Source of the DNA: JBNFVY01 sp049943335
GTDB taxonomy: Bacteria; Pseudomonadota; Alphaproteobacteria; Rhodobacterales; Rhodobacteraceae
DNA: 64,000 nt
Reading direction: 5' to 3'
Assembly: GCF_049943335.1 (NCBI RefSeq)
Contig: NZ_JBNFVY010000008.1
Coordinates: 43,572 to 107,571, forward strand
In this document: positions 50,537-59,486 of the stretch, in pieces
Layout of the letters: every line of letters starts with the position of its first letter
Numbering within the stretch: position 1 is the stretch's first letter
The notes under the pieces: model-generated
Databases searched by the model: none
What the model was told of the DNA's origin: nothing
What the model saw: the letters and a program-made list of their open reading frames with translations, nothing else
Position numbers and translations under genes: made by a program

Positions 50537-51223
50537 TCACGCCACCAGACGGTATCCGCCGGATTCCGTCACCAGCAGCCGCGCGTTCGACGGATCGGGT
50601 TCGATCTTTTGGCGCAGGCGGTAAATGTGGGTTTCAAGCGTGTGCGTCGTGACCCCGGCGTTGTATCCCCAAACCTCGTGCAGCAGCACATCGCGCGGCA
50701 CGATGCCATCGGGGGCGCGATAAAGGAACTTGAGGATGTTCGTTTCTTTTTCCGTCAGGCGGATTTTCTTGTCGTCCTCGGTCATCAGCATCTTCATCGC
50801 CGGCTTGAACGTGTAATGGCCCAGTTGGAACACCGCGTCTTCAGATTGTTCATGGGTACGCAGCTGGGCCCGGATACGCGCCAGCAGCACCGGGAACTTG
50901 AACGGCTTGGTCACATAGTCATTCGCGCCGGCATCCAGACCCAGGATGGTATCGGCGTCGCTGTCATGGCCCGTCAGCATCAGGACCGGGCATTTGACAC
51001 CGGATTTGCGCATGCGCTTGCACAGCTCGCGCCCGTCTGTGTCGGGCAGCCCAACGTCAAGAATCACCAGATCGTAGATCCCGTCCTTGACCTTTTCCAT
51101 CGCGCTGGCGCCGCTGTCGGCTTCGAAGACGTCGAAGTCTTCGGTCATGACAAGTTGTTCGCTCAACGCCTCGCGCAGGTCGTCGTCATCATCGACCAGC
51201 AGAATTTTTTTCAGGGTGGCCAT
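50537..51223 (-). CDS. OmpR-family response regulator (CenR/PetR-like)
   Basis: A 228-residue regulator: receiver with ILLVDDDDDLREAL, phospho-Asp in LVILDVGLPDTDG, LMLTGHDSDADTILGLDAGANDYVTKPF; and an OmpR winged helix (IRLTEKETNILKFLYRAPDGIVPRDVLLHEVWGYNAGVTTHTLETHIYRLRQKIEPD, quoted in part). The tail LLVTESGGYRLV is normal. It strongly resembles the alphaproteobacterial CenR/PetR group, which includes envelope regulators. GGAGG precedes ATG 51223. No kinase gene adjoins. Confidence 0.88.
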   Translation of the reverse strand: MATLKKILLVDDDDDLREALSEQLVMTEDFDVFEADSGASAMEKVKDGIYDLVILDVGLPDTDGRELCKRMRKSGVKCPVLMLTGHDSDADTILGLDAGANDYVTKPFKFPVLLARIRAQLRTHEQSEDAVFQLGHYTFKPAMKMLMTEDDKKIRLTEKETNILKFLYRAPDGIVPRDVLLHEVWGYNAGVTTHTLETHIYRLRQKIEPDPSNARLLVTESGGYRLVA

Positions 51224-51384
51224 TTGCATGCCTCCGTTGTTCAGATCTGACACCGATGTGAGGAGCCATCACCGATCCGACAAGATTTGCTGCAGATCGC
51301 TCACGCAACCGTGTGGCCTGCGCACCAAATGTTTCAAAATGCTGCAAAGATCGCTACATGGAACGGGTCTGAAAGGAAAACCGC

Positions 51385-52473
51385 ATGAGCCTGAGCCCCA
51401 CACCCGTCGAACGTCTTGCCCGCGCCCGCGCCGACCTGCGCCTGGGGCTGCCGGTTGTGTTGGCAGGACATGGCGGCGGGGCGGTCATTTTGGCCTCGGA
51501 AGCGGTGTCCGACGAAAGACTGGCCGATCTGCGGGCCCTGGGCGACGTGGCGCTGGCGATCACCGCACGCCGGGCCGAAACGCTGAAAGCGCGCGTTTAT
51601 GACGGCGATCTTGCGCGAATCGCCCTGCCCCGTGATGCCGATGCGGGCTGGGTTGCGGCCGTTGCCGATCCGGCGGACGATCTGACGCACCCGATGAAGG
51701 GGCCGCTGCAAAGCTGGCGCGATGGCGACACGATTCCGGCGCGTGCGGCGCTCCAACTTGCCAAGTCGGCGCATCTGTTGCCCGCGGCGCTGGTGGTGCC
51801 GGTGGATCACCCGACGCAATTGGCCAATGCCCATGCGCTGTCGCTGTTGCCCTTGGGCGATGTCGCAACGCTGGCCGGGGCGCTGTCGCCGTTGTCGGCG
51901 GTGGCCGCGGCGCGCGTCCCGATCGAAGCATCAAAGGCGGGCCGGGTGCATGTGTTCCGCCCCCAGGACGGCAGCGAAGAGCATTACGCCATCGAAATCG
52001 GTCATCCCGACCGCGACAAGCCGGTGCTGACGCGGCTGCATTCGGCCTGTTTCACCGGCGATGTGCTGGGCAGTCTGAAATGCGATTGCGGCCCCCAGTT
52101 GCGCGCGGCGCTGGCCCAGATGGGCGAGGAGGGCGCAGGCGTTCTGCTCTACCTGAACCAGGAAGGGCGCGGCATTGGCCTGGCCAACAAGATGCGCGCC
52201 TATTCGTTGCAGGATCAGGGGTTTGACACGGTCGAGGCCAACCACCGCTTGGGATTCGAGGATGACGAGCGCGACTTTCGCATAGGCGCGGCGCTGCTGA
52301 AAAACATGGGGTTTGGCGCGGTGGATCTGCTGACGAACAACCCCCGCAAGGTCGGCATGATCGAAGCGCAGGGGATCCAGGTGCGGCGCCGGGTGCCGCT
52401 GAAAGTCGGTCTGAACCCGCTGAACGCGGCCTATCTGGATACCAAGGCAAAGAAATCCGGGCACCTGTTGTGA
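51385..52473 (+). CDS. ribA: GTP cyclohydrolase II with degenerate N-terminal domain
   Basis: A 362-residue enzyme. The C-terminal half is GTP cyclohydrolase II, first step of riboflavin synthesis: zinc ligands in CFTGDVLGSLKCDCG, then LLYLNQEGRGIGLANKMRAY and LLTNNPRKVGMIEAQGI. The N-terminal ~165 residues resemble the DHBP-synthase half of bifunctional RibBA in layout but I see none of its acidic metal-binding motifs, so that activity is unlikely. The stop overlaps the next gene by 4 bases. Confidence 0.93.
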   Translation: MSLSPTPVERLARARADLRLGLPVVLAGHGGGAVILASEAVSDERLADLRALGDVALAITARRAETLKARVYDGDLARIALPRDADAGWVAAVADPADDLTHPMKGPLQSWRDGDTIPARAALQLAKSAHLLPAALVVPVDHPTQLANAHALSLLPLGDVATLAGALSPLSAVAAARVPIEASKAGRVHVFRPQDGSEEHYAIEIGHPDRDKPVLTRLHSACFTGDVLGSLKCDCGPQLRAALAQMGEEGAGVLLYLNQEGRGIGLANKMRAYSLQDQGFDTVEANHRLGFEDDERDFRIGAALLKNMGFGAVDLLTNNPRKVGMIEAQGIQVRRRVPLKVGLNPLNAAYLDTKAKKSGHLL

Positions 52474-52997
52474 CCACGTGCGCCATGGTTGCGCGGCGCG
52501 CAGATATGGTGGTCACCCGCTGGGGCGCGCGGTTTGCGGGGCGCCGATTCCCGGTGGCCATCGGACGCGCCGGCATGACCAACGACAAGCGCGAGGGCGA
52601 CGGCGCCACCCCCTTGGGTGTGTGGCGAATGATGTGCGGCGGCTATCGGGCCGACCGGCGGGCGGCGCCGGGCGCGCCATTTGCGATGCGCCCCGTGCGG
52701 GCGGGCGATTTATGGTCGGACGATCCCGGCGCGCCCGCCTATAACCACGCCGTGCGCGCGCCCTATGGGCCGTCGCACGAACGGCTGCGGCGGGGCGATG
52801 GGCTGTATGACGTGGTGATCGTGACAGACTGGAACTGGCCCGGCGCTGCCCCGGGCAAAGGATCCGCGATTTTCGTGCATTGCTGGCGCGGGCCGCGCCG
52901 CCCCACGGCCGGATGTCTGGCGTTTCGCCCCGATCATCTGGACTGGATCTTGGCGCGCTGGACCCCGCGCAGCCGAATCATCCTGCGTCAGCCGTAG
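52470..52997 (+). CDS. L,D-transpeptidase (YkuD-domain) protein
   Basis: A 175-residue YkuD-type protein without an evident signal peptide. Its catalytic motif is FVHCWRGPRRPTAGCLAF, with His and Cys of the HXX...S/T-X-GC consensus. KREGDGATPLGVW near residue 40 is the family's other landmark. Such proteins form or cut peptidoglycan 3-3 links; the short DUF-like subgroup to which it belongs is poorly studied. Start is GTG at 52470, coupled to ribA. Its end overlaps the convergent yggS gene by 10 bases. Confidence 0.85.
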   Translation: MTTCAMVARRADMVVTRWGARFAGRRFPVAIGRAGMTNDKREGDGATPLGVWRMMCGGYRADRRAAPGAPFAMRPVRAGDLWSDDPGAPAYNHAVRAPYGPSHERLRRGDGLYDVVIVTDWNWPGAAPGKGSAIFVHCWRGPRRPTAGCLAFRPDHLDWILARWTPRSRIILRQP

Positions 52998-53641
52998 TCG
53001 CGATCGCCAAAGATCGCCGAGCCGACGCGCACATAGGTGGCGCCCTGGCCGATCGCGGTTTCGAAATCGGCGCTCATTCCCATCGACAGGTCAGGCAGAT
53101 CGTTGCGCGCCGCGATCTTGGCCAGCAACGCGAAATGCAGCGACGGCTCTTCGTCGGCGGGGGGAATGCACATCAGGCCGATGATCGGCAGGCCCAGATC
53201 CCGACACTCGGCGATAAAGGCGTCGGCGTCGGCGGGCAGAACACCGGCCTTTTGCGGCTCTTCGCCGGTGTTGACCTGGATCATCAGGTCGGGGCAGTGG
53301 CCTTCTTCTTGGGCGATCCGGGCGATGGTGCGGGCCAGCTTGGGGCGATCCACCGTTTCGATCACATCGAACAGTTGCATCGCTTGCCGGGCCTTGTTGG
53401 TTTGCAGCGGGCCAATCAGGTGCAGCGTGACGCCGGGAAAGCGGGCGCGAAAATCGGGCCATTTGCCGGCGGCCTCTTGCACCTTGTTTTCACCGAACAG
53501 GCGATGGCCTTGCTGCAAGACCGCTTCGACCCGGTCGTTCGGCTGGACTTTGGACACGGCGACCAGCCGGACCGAATCTGCGTCTCGGCCCACACGCTGG
53601 CACGTGGCCGCGATACGGTTCTGAATATCGTTCAGCGACAT
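52988..53641 (-). CDS. yggS: YggS/PLPBP pyridoxal-phosphate homeostasis protein
   Basis: A 217-residue TIM-barrel PLP protein. The PLP lysine lies in RLVAVSKVQPNDRVEA; HLIGPLQTNKARQAM and LSMGMSADFETAIGQGATYVRVGSAIFG are diagnostic. It buffers PLP and influences amino- and keto-acid pools. It is preceded by the porin terminator. Confidence 0.93.
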   Translation of the reverse strand: MSLNDIQNRIAATCQRVGRDADSVRLVAVSKVQPNDRVEAVLQQGHRLFGENKVQEAAGKWPDFRARFPGVTLHLIGPLQTNKARQAMQLFDVIETVDRPKLARTIARIAQEEGHCPDLMIQVNTGEEPQKAGVLPADADAFIAECRDLGLPIIGLMCIPPADEEPSLHFALLAKIAARNDLPDLSMGMSADFETAIGQGATYVRVGSAIFGDRDYG

Positions 53642-53683
53642 GGCGGGGTCCCTTTTGGGTTTCGGTTACACACCATGTCCGCC

Positions 53684-53713
53684 AAAAAGAAAAGAGCGGG
53701 TCCAAAGACCCGC
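53684..53713 (-). terminator. rho-independent terminator of the porin gene
   Basis: On the minus strand a perfect stem GCGGGTC / GACCCGC with a 4-base loop is followed by CTCTTTTCTTTTT. It lies 28 bp after the porin stop and upstream of yggS, so it should end the porin transcript. Confidence 0.85.
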
Positions 53714-53741
53714 CCTTTCCCTAGACAATAATCCGTTAGGA

Positions 53742-54599
53742 TTAGAAGCCCATGGTGAAGCCCAGCTGTGCTTCGGTGTCGCCGTCGACGCCTTCGCCGA
53801 TACCAGCGTGTGCAGTCACACCGCCGCCCAGCGAGTGAGCAACGCCGATTGCGTAAGTTTCGCCGATGCTGTCACCCATGTCGGTGTAGACAGCGCCGAT
53901 CTTGGTGGCGCCCATCGAGTAGTTGCCCCAAACGCGGAACTGCTCGCCGGTGACGTCGCCGTCACGGAAGATGGCACCAACAACGAAGTCACCCGAAGCG
54001 TAGGAACCCGAAACGGCCCAGTTGTCGTCGTCGTCGCCACCAGCAGCAACGGTGATACCGTTTGCCGAGTATTCAGCAGCGAATTCAGTCGACGTGTCGC
54101 CAGCAACCTGGGACGAAGCAGCGATCGAGAAATCGCCGAACGAGTAACCAACCTGCAGGGTCTGGTTCGATTCGTCATCAGTGTCGAAGCCGCCGGTCAG
54201 GTTTTGACGTGCCAGAGTGGCGTCGAAACCAAGACCACCGTCCCACAGACCAACGATGTCAACGACAGCACCGTTGGAGTTACCCAACGCCGCTTCGAAG
54301 CCCATGCCCGAGATCATGACAGTCGAGTGCAGTTTGCGGAAGTTGCTGCCGTTGGCACCAACAGCAACGCCTTCTTCCGAACGCGAGTCCAGACCAACGC
54401 GAGCGCCGAATGTCAGGCCAGCGTCAGTTTCAGTCGACATGTTGAAGTGAACGCGAACACGCTGGATTACCGACGTTTCGTCAGCATTGCCATCGTCGTA
54501 TTTCAAACCAAAGCGTGCGTCTCCACCTACGGAAACGTCAGCAACGGCGGCGCCAGCGAGCAGCGACAGAGCCGAAGCGGTCAAAAGAACCTTTTTCAT
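53742..54599 (-). CDS. outer-membrane porin (Rhodobacter type)
   Basis: A 285-residue beta-barrel precursor. The start at 54599 gives the signal MKKVLLTASALSLLAGAAVA, and the mature N-terminus DVSVGGDARFGLKYDDGN is typical of general porins of this order. Repeating amphipathic strands and acidic loops (GGDDDDNWAVSGSY) run to the C-terminal TEAQLGFTMGF, ending in aromatic Phe as required for barrel assembly. Acid-rich composition suggests cation preference, which is inference. Confidence 0.93.
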   Translation of the reverse strand: MKKVLLTASALSLLAGAAVADVSVGGDARFGLKYDDGNADETSVIQRVRVHFNMSTETDAGLTFGARVGLDSRSEEGVAVGANGSNFRKLHSTVMISGMGFEAALGNSNGAVVDIVGLWDGGLGFDATLARQNLTGGFDTDDESNQTLQVGYSFGDFSIAASSQVAGDTSTEFAAEYSANGITVAAGGDDDDNWAVSGSYASGDFVVGAIFRDGDVTGEQFRVWGNYSMGATKIGAVYTDMGDSIGETYAIGVAHSLGGGVTAHAGIGEGVDGDTEAQLGFTMGF

Positions 54600-54879
54600 C
54601 TTGTTTTCCCTCATTAGAGTTCAAAGGTGCACCTCAATCCAAGGAAAACATGAATTGAGTATGGGAGGGTATTTCCCGCTTTCCCCCGCCTAATGCAAGC
54701 GCCGCCCTGACCCGGCAAATGAACTTGGTAGGTATTGATGCAAACTTGTCACAACGCAGTTTGGGCGCCAAAATGACATGGTCCTGCCACGGGTTTGCGG
54801 CCGCCCCGATAACAATGGGTTGTCGGTGCCCCTAGGCTTGGATACTAATTCGCCCCAACGCGGGCGTGGGAGCGAGAGA

Positions 54880-55374
54880 ATGATCAAACCGGTTCGAGCA
54901 CTGATAATCGCAGCCTTGGCTGGCCCGCTTGTCCTGAGCGGGTGTGAAAACGGCCTGGCGCCGAATACCACGGCCTCGCTGCCCAAATCGAATGAACTGG
55001 ATACATTGGGCGCCCCGATCGATGCCGAAGGCCAGGGCCTGTTCGATCTGTTCAGCCCGTCGGACAACCCCAACACCACCGTCGGCGTATCGAAATACAT
55101 CTGGACGGCCACGTTGGATGTGCTGGGTTTTCTGCCGGTCACCAACGCCGATCCGTTCACCGGGGTGATTGTCACGGGCTTTGGCACGCCGCCGGGCGGG
55201 GGGCGTGCCTATCGCGCGGTCGTCTATATCACCGACCCGGCGCTGGATGCGCGATCGCTGAACCTGTCACTCTATACACGCAACGCCGCTGTAGACCCGG
55301 CCACCGTGCGCGCGGTCGAAGATGCGATCCTGACGCGTGCGCGCCAATTGCGCAGCGCCGAATCCCGGCTCTAG
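54880..55374 (+). CDS. DUF3576 lipoprotein
   Basis: A 164-residue lipoprotein (lipobox PLVLSGCEN) of the DUF3576 family. KYIWTATLDVLGFLPVTNADPFTGVIVTGFGTPPGGGRAYRAVVYITDPALDARSL (in part) is the family core. Found in alphaproteobacteria directly upstream of leuS; its function in the envelope is unknown. The start at 54880 is preceded by GGGAGCGAGAG; the longer frame from 54778 is not used. Confidence 0.9.
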   Translation: MIKPVRALIIAALAGPLVLSGCENGLAPNTTASLPKSNELDTLGAPIDAEGQGLFDLFSPSDNPNTTVGVSKYIWTATLDVLGFLPVTNADPFTGVIVTGFGTPPGGGRAYRAVVYITDPALDARSLNLSLYTRNAAVDPATVRAVEDAILTRARQLRSAESRL

Positions 55375-55448
55375 ACCCGACGCCTCATTGCAATTATCAC
55401 ACGCGCCGGGCCATTCGCCCGGCGTTTTCACTTCCCGAAGGACCAGAC

Positions 55449-58001
55449 ATGAGCCGCTATATTCCTGCCGAGATCGAGCCGAATTGGCAGACCGCCTGGG
55501 ACGAGGCCGGAATTTTCACCTCCAAGCGCGACGATTCGAAACCCAAGTACTATGTGCTTGAGATGTTCCCCTATCCGTCGGGGCGCATCCACATCGGGCA
55601 CGTGCGCAACTACACGATGGGCGACGTGGTGGCGCGCTACAAGTCCAGCACGGGCCATGCGGTACTGCACCCGATGGGCTGGGACGCGTTCGGGATGCCG
55701 GCCGAAAACGCCGCGATGGCATCGGGCGGGCACCCGGCCGACTGGACCTATCAGAACATCGCCGACATGAAGGCGCAGATGAAACCGATGGGCTGGTCGC
55801 TGGACTGGAGCCGTGAATTCGCGACCTGCGATCCCGAATATTACGGCCAGCAACAGGCTATGTTCCTGGATTTCCTGGACAAAGGGCTGGTCTATCGCAA
55901 GAACGCGGTGGTCAACTGGGACCCGGTGGACATGACCGTTCTGGCCAATGAACAGGTGATCGACGGCTGCGGCTGGCGCTCGGGGGCGCCGGTCGAGCGG
56001 CGCGAACTGACCCAGTGGTTCTTCAAGATCTCGGACTATGCCGACGACCTGTTGGCATCGATCGACGCCCTGGACGACTGGCCCGAAAAGGTGCGCGCGA
56101 TGCAGCGCAACTGGATCGGCAAGTCGCGCGGGCTGCAATTTGCCTTTTCGCTGATCGACGGGCCGCACGGCCACGACCGGGTCGAGGTATATACCACCCG
56201 GCCCGACACGTTGATGGGCGCATCTTTTGTGGGTATTTCGCCGGATCATCCGCTGGCAAAGGAACTGGAACGTTCGGACCCGCGCGTGGCGGAATTCTGC
56301 GCCATCGCGCGCCAGGGTGGCACCACCGAAGAAGCGCTGGAAAAGGCCGAAAAGCTGGGCTTTGACACCGGCCTGCGCGTGCGTCATCCCTTTGATACAG
56401 CTTGGGAATTGCCGGTCTACATCGCCAATTTCATCCTGATGGACTACGGCACCGGCGCGATTTTCGGCTGCCCCGCGCATGACCAGCGCGATTTCGAATT
56501 TGCCACCAAATACGGCCTACCGATCAAAGCCGTGTTCGCGCCGCACGACGCCCCCACCCCTACCGAGCTGACCGAAGCCTTTGTGCCGCCCAGAACCGAA
56601 AAGGTCCGCTACATCCGCGGCTTCGCCGGCGACGCCGTTCAGACCGGCGAAGAGGGTGTCGAAACCGCCGTCGACTTTTGCGAATCTCAGGGCGTCGGCC
56701 AGAGCGTGACGAAATTCCGCCTGCGCGACTGGGGGCTTAGCCGTCAGCGCTATTGGGGTTGCCCGATTCCGGTGGTTCACTGCGACGCTTGCGGCGTGGT
56801 GCCCGAGAAAAAGGAAAACCTGCCGATCGAATTACCCAAGGACGTCAGCTTTGACGTGCCGGGCAACCCGCTGGACCGTCACCCGACCTGGCGCGACTGT
56901 ACCTGCCCGGCCTGCGGCGCACCCGCCCGGCGCGAAACCGACACGATGGACACGTTCGTCGATTCGTCCTGGTACTATGCGCGTTTCACCAGCCCGCACG
57001 CGTCCACGCCCACCGTGGCCGAAGACGCCGATTACTGGATGAACGTGGATCAATATATCGGCGGGATCGAACACGCGATTCTGCACCTGCTCTATTCCCG
57101 CTTTTTCGCGCGCGCGATGAATGTCTGCGGCCATCTGCCCGACAAATCGCGCGAACCATTCGACGCGCTGTTCACCCAAGGCATGGTCACCCATGCGATC
57201 TATCAGACCGAAAGCGCCGACGGGCGGCCTGTCTATCACTACCCCGAAGAAGTCGAACTGCGCGACGGCAAGGGGTTTCTGAAAGACGGCACCGAAGTGC
57301 AGATCACCCCGTCGGCCAAGATGTCCAAGTCCAAGAACAACGTGGTCGATCCGGTCAACATCATCGCCGAATTCGGCGCCGACACCGCGCGCTGGTTCGT
57401 GCTGTCCGACAGCCCGCCTGAACGCGATGTGGAATGGACCGCATCCGGGGCCGAAGCCGCGCACAAGCACCTGTCGCGCGTCTGGCGCATGGCCGACGAC
57501 CTGCGCGACGCGGCGGACGGCGACACCGATGCGGCGCTGGAAAAGATCACCGCACGCGCCATCCTGGACGTGACCAACGGCATTGAAAGCTTTGGCTTTA
57601 ATGCCGCAATTGCAAAGCTTTATGGGTTTACCAACGCGATCCAGAAGGCCAAGGCCAGCGACAGCGCCAAAAAGGCCGCGATGAAGGTGTTGGCCCAGTT
57701 GATGTCGCCCATGACGCCGCATCTGGCCGAAGAAATCTGGCATATGCTAGGCGGCGAAGGGTTGGTGGCCAGCGCGCCCTGGCCCGTTGCAGACGAAGCG
57801 CTGCTGGTCGAAGACACCGTGACCCTGCCGATCCAGATCAACGGCAAGCGCAAATCCGAAATCGACGTGCCCAAGGACATGCCCAAGGATCAGGTTGAAA
57901 ATCTGGCGCTGGCCGACGATGCTGTGGTCAAGGCGCTGGAAGGTCGCGCGCCGAAAAAGGTGATCGTTGTGCCGGGGCGTATCGTGAATGTCGTCATTTA
58001 A
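55449..58001 (+). CDS. leuS: leucyl-tRNA synthetase
   Basis: An 850-residue class I tRNA ligase. The HIGH motif reads GRIHIGHVRNY; the KMSKS motif reads AKMSKSKNNVVDP. The editing domain carries TTRPDTLMGASFVGISPDHPLA and the zinc-knuckle region CDACGVVP...CPACGAPARRETDTMDTFVDSSWYY is complete. Length is normal. The 3' end overlaps lptE by 14 bases. Confidence 0.97.
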   Translation: MSRYIPAEIEPNWQTAWDEAGIFTSKRDDSKPKYYVLEMFPYPSGRIHIGHVRNYTMGDVVARYKSSTGHAVLHPMGWDAFGMPAENAAMASGGHPADWTYQNIADMKAQMKPMGWSLDWSREFATCDPEYYGQQQAMFLDFLDKGLVYRKNAVVNWDPVDMTVLANEQVIDGCGWRSGAPVERRELTQWFFKISDYADDLLASIDALDDWPEKVRAMQRNWIGKSRGLQFAFSLIDGPHGHDRVEVYTTRPDTLMGASFVGISPDHPLAKELERSDPRVAEFCAIARQGGTTEEALEKAEKLGFDTGLRVRHPFDTAWELPVYIANFILMDYGTGAIFGCPAHDQRDFEFATKYGLPIKAVFAPHDAPTPTELTEAFVPPRTEKVRYIRGFAGDAVQTGEEGVETAVDFCESQGVGQSVTKFRLRDWGLSRQRYWGCPIPVVHCDACGVVPEKKENLPIELPKDVSFDVPGNPLDRHPTWRDCTCPACGAPARRETDTMDTFVDSSWYYARFTSPHASTPTVAEDADYWMNVDQYIGGIEHAILHLLYSRFFARAMNVCGHLPDKSREPFDALFTQGMVTHAIYQTESADGRPVYHYPEEVELRDGKGFLKDGTEVQITPSAKMSKSKNNVVDPVNIIAEFGADTARWFVLSDSPPERDVEWTASGAEAAHKHLSRVWRMADDLRDAADGDTDAALEKITARAILDVTNGIESFGFNAAIAKLYGFTNAIQKAKASDSAKKAAMKVLAQLMSPMTPHLAEEIWHMLGGEGLVASAPWPVADEALLVEDTVTLPIQINGKRKSEIDVPKDMPKDQVENLALADDAVVKALEGRAPKKVIVVPGRIVNVVI

Positions 58002-58464
58002 CCGCCGAATCGTTGCGCTGTCGCTGTTGGCGCTTGGCGCCTGCGGCTTCACCCCGGCCTATGGGCCGACGGGCAGCGGGGCGGCGCTGCGGGGCGCGGT
58101 GACAGTGGCCGCGCCGGACGATCAGGCATCCTACGCGCTGGTGCGCCAGCTTGAATCGCGGCTGGGCCGGCCAGAGCGCCCGATCTATGATCTGAACTAT
58201 ACGATAGAAACCCAGCGCCGCGCCGTGGGCATCACACCCGAACAGGAAACCACCCGCTATCATCTGACCGGCACTGTGACCTACGTGCTCAGCGATCGGG
58301 CCGGGCAAACGGTGCACGACGGCGTGGTGCGAAGCTTTACCGCCTATGCGGCAACCGGGTCGACCACATCCACGCTGACCGCAACGCGCGACGCCGAAGA
58401 ACGGCTGATGGTCATTCTGGCTGATCGGATCGTGACCCGGCTGGTCGCGGATCTGGCGCGATGA
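57988..58464 (+). CDS. lptE: LptE-type LPS assembly lipoprotein
   Basis: A 158-residue lipoprotein with lipobox LLALGACGFTPAYG, a start seen in LptE of alphaproteobacteria. It plugs the LptD barrel that inserts LPS in the outer membrane. Sequence conservation is low, so the call rests on lipobox, size and position between leuS and holA, which is the usual place. It overlaps both neighbours. Confidence 0.88.
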   Translation: MSSFNRRIVALSLLALGACGFTPAYGPTGSGAALRGAVTVAAPDDQASYALVRQLESRLGRPERPIYDLNYTIETQRRAVGITPEQETTRYHLTGTVTYVLSDRAGQTVHDGVVRSFTAYAATGSTTSTLTATRDAEERLMVILADRIVTRLVADLAR

Positions 58465-59486
58465 AACTGGCCGCACGCGACGCGTCACGCTATTTCGCCA
58501 AACCCGATCCGGGCAAGACCGGCCTGTTGATTTTCGGCGGCGATGCCATGCGGGTTGCGATGAAGCGGCAGGAATTCCTGGCCGCGCTGCTGGGCAAATC
58601 CGCCGAAGAGGAAATGCGCCTGACACGTATCCCCGCGGCCGAGCTGCGCAAGGATGGCGCGCTGCTGCTGGATGCGATCAAGGCGCAGGGGTTTTTCCCC
58701 GGCCCGCGCGCCGCCTTTGTCGAAGATGCAACCGACGGCTTGGCCGACACGATCAAATCGGCGCTGGCCCAATGGCGCGAGGGCGATGCGCAGATCGTGG
58801 TGACGGCCGGATCGCTGACGGCGAAATCCAAACTGCGCAAGGCCTTCGAAGAGCACCGCAACGCCTTTAGCGTCGGACTCTATGACGATCCGCCCAGCCG
58901 CGACGACATCGAAGCTGAACTGGCGCGGGCCGGGCTGACCCGCTTTGCACGCGGCGCGATGGAAGACCTGACCGTGCTGGCGCGCGAACTGTCTGCGGGC
59001 GATTTCCGCCAGACGCTGGAAAAACTGGCGCTGTACAAGTGGGGCGACGACAGCGATGTGAGCACGCAGGACATTCTGAACTGTGCGCCCGCCACCCATG
59101 AAGCGGTGATCGACGACCTGCTGAACGTGGTGGCCGAGTCCCGCACAGACGAAATCGGGCCATTGATGGCGCGGCTGGAAGGCCAGGGCCAGCAACCCGT
59201 GGGCCTGGTGATCGGGGCGACGCGCCACTTTCGTCAATTGCATGCCGCCGCAGCCGATCCGGGCGGGCCGGGGCAAGGCATCGGGCGGCTTCGCCCGCCG
59301 GTTTTCGGCCCCCGCCGGGATCGCATGGTGCGTCAGGCGCAGGCATGGGGCATGTACAAGCTTGAACAGGCGCTGCAAATGCTGACCGATACGGATCTGC
59401 AACTGCGATCAGGCGGTCAGACCGCGCCGCAAATGGCGGTGATGGAACGCACCCTGATCCGCGTGGCGATGCTGGGGCGGCGCTAA
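58461..59486 (+). CDS. holA: DNA polymerase III delta subunit
   Basis: A 341-residue clamp-loader subunit with the HolA pattern: GLLIFGGDAMRVAMKRQEFL at the start, RIPAAELRKDGALLLDAIKAQGFFPGPRAAFVEDATDGL (in part) and a C-terminal helical domain (GQQPVGLVIGATRHFRQL). It opens the beta clamp ring during replication. It overlaps lptE by 4 bases and is convergent with the flavoprotein gene, overlapping by 4 bases. Confidence 0.92.
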   Translation: MKLAARDASRYFAKPDPGKTGLLIFGGDAMRVAMKRQEFLAALLGKSAEEEMRLTRIPAAELRKDGALLLDAIKAQGFFPGPRAAFVEDATDGLADTIKSALAQWREGDAQIVVTAGSLTAKSKLRKAFEEHRNAFSVGLYDDPPSRDDIEAELARAGLTRFARGAMEDLTVLARELSAGDFRQTLEKLALYKWGDDSDVSTQDILNCAPATHEAVIDDLLNVVAESRTDEIGPLMARLEGQGQQPVGLVIGATRHFRQLHAAAADPGGPGQGIGRLRPPVFGPRRDRMVRQAQAWGMYKLEQALQMLTDTDLQLRSGGQTAPQMAVMERTLIRVAMLGRR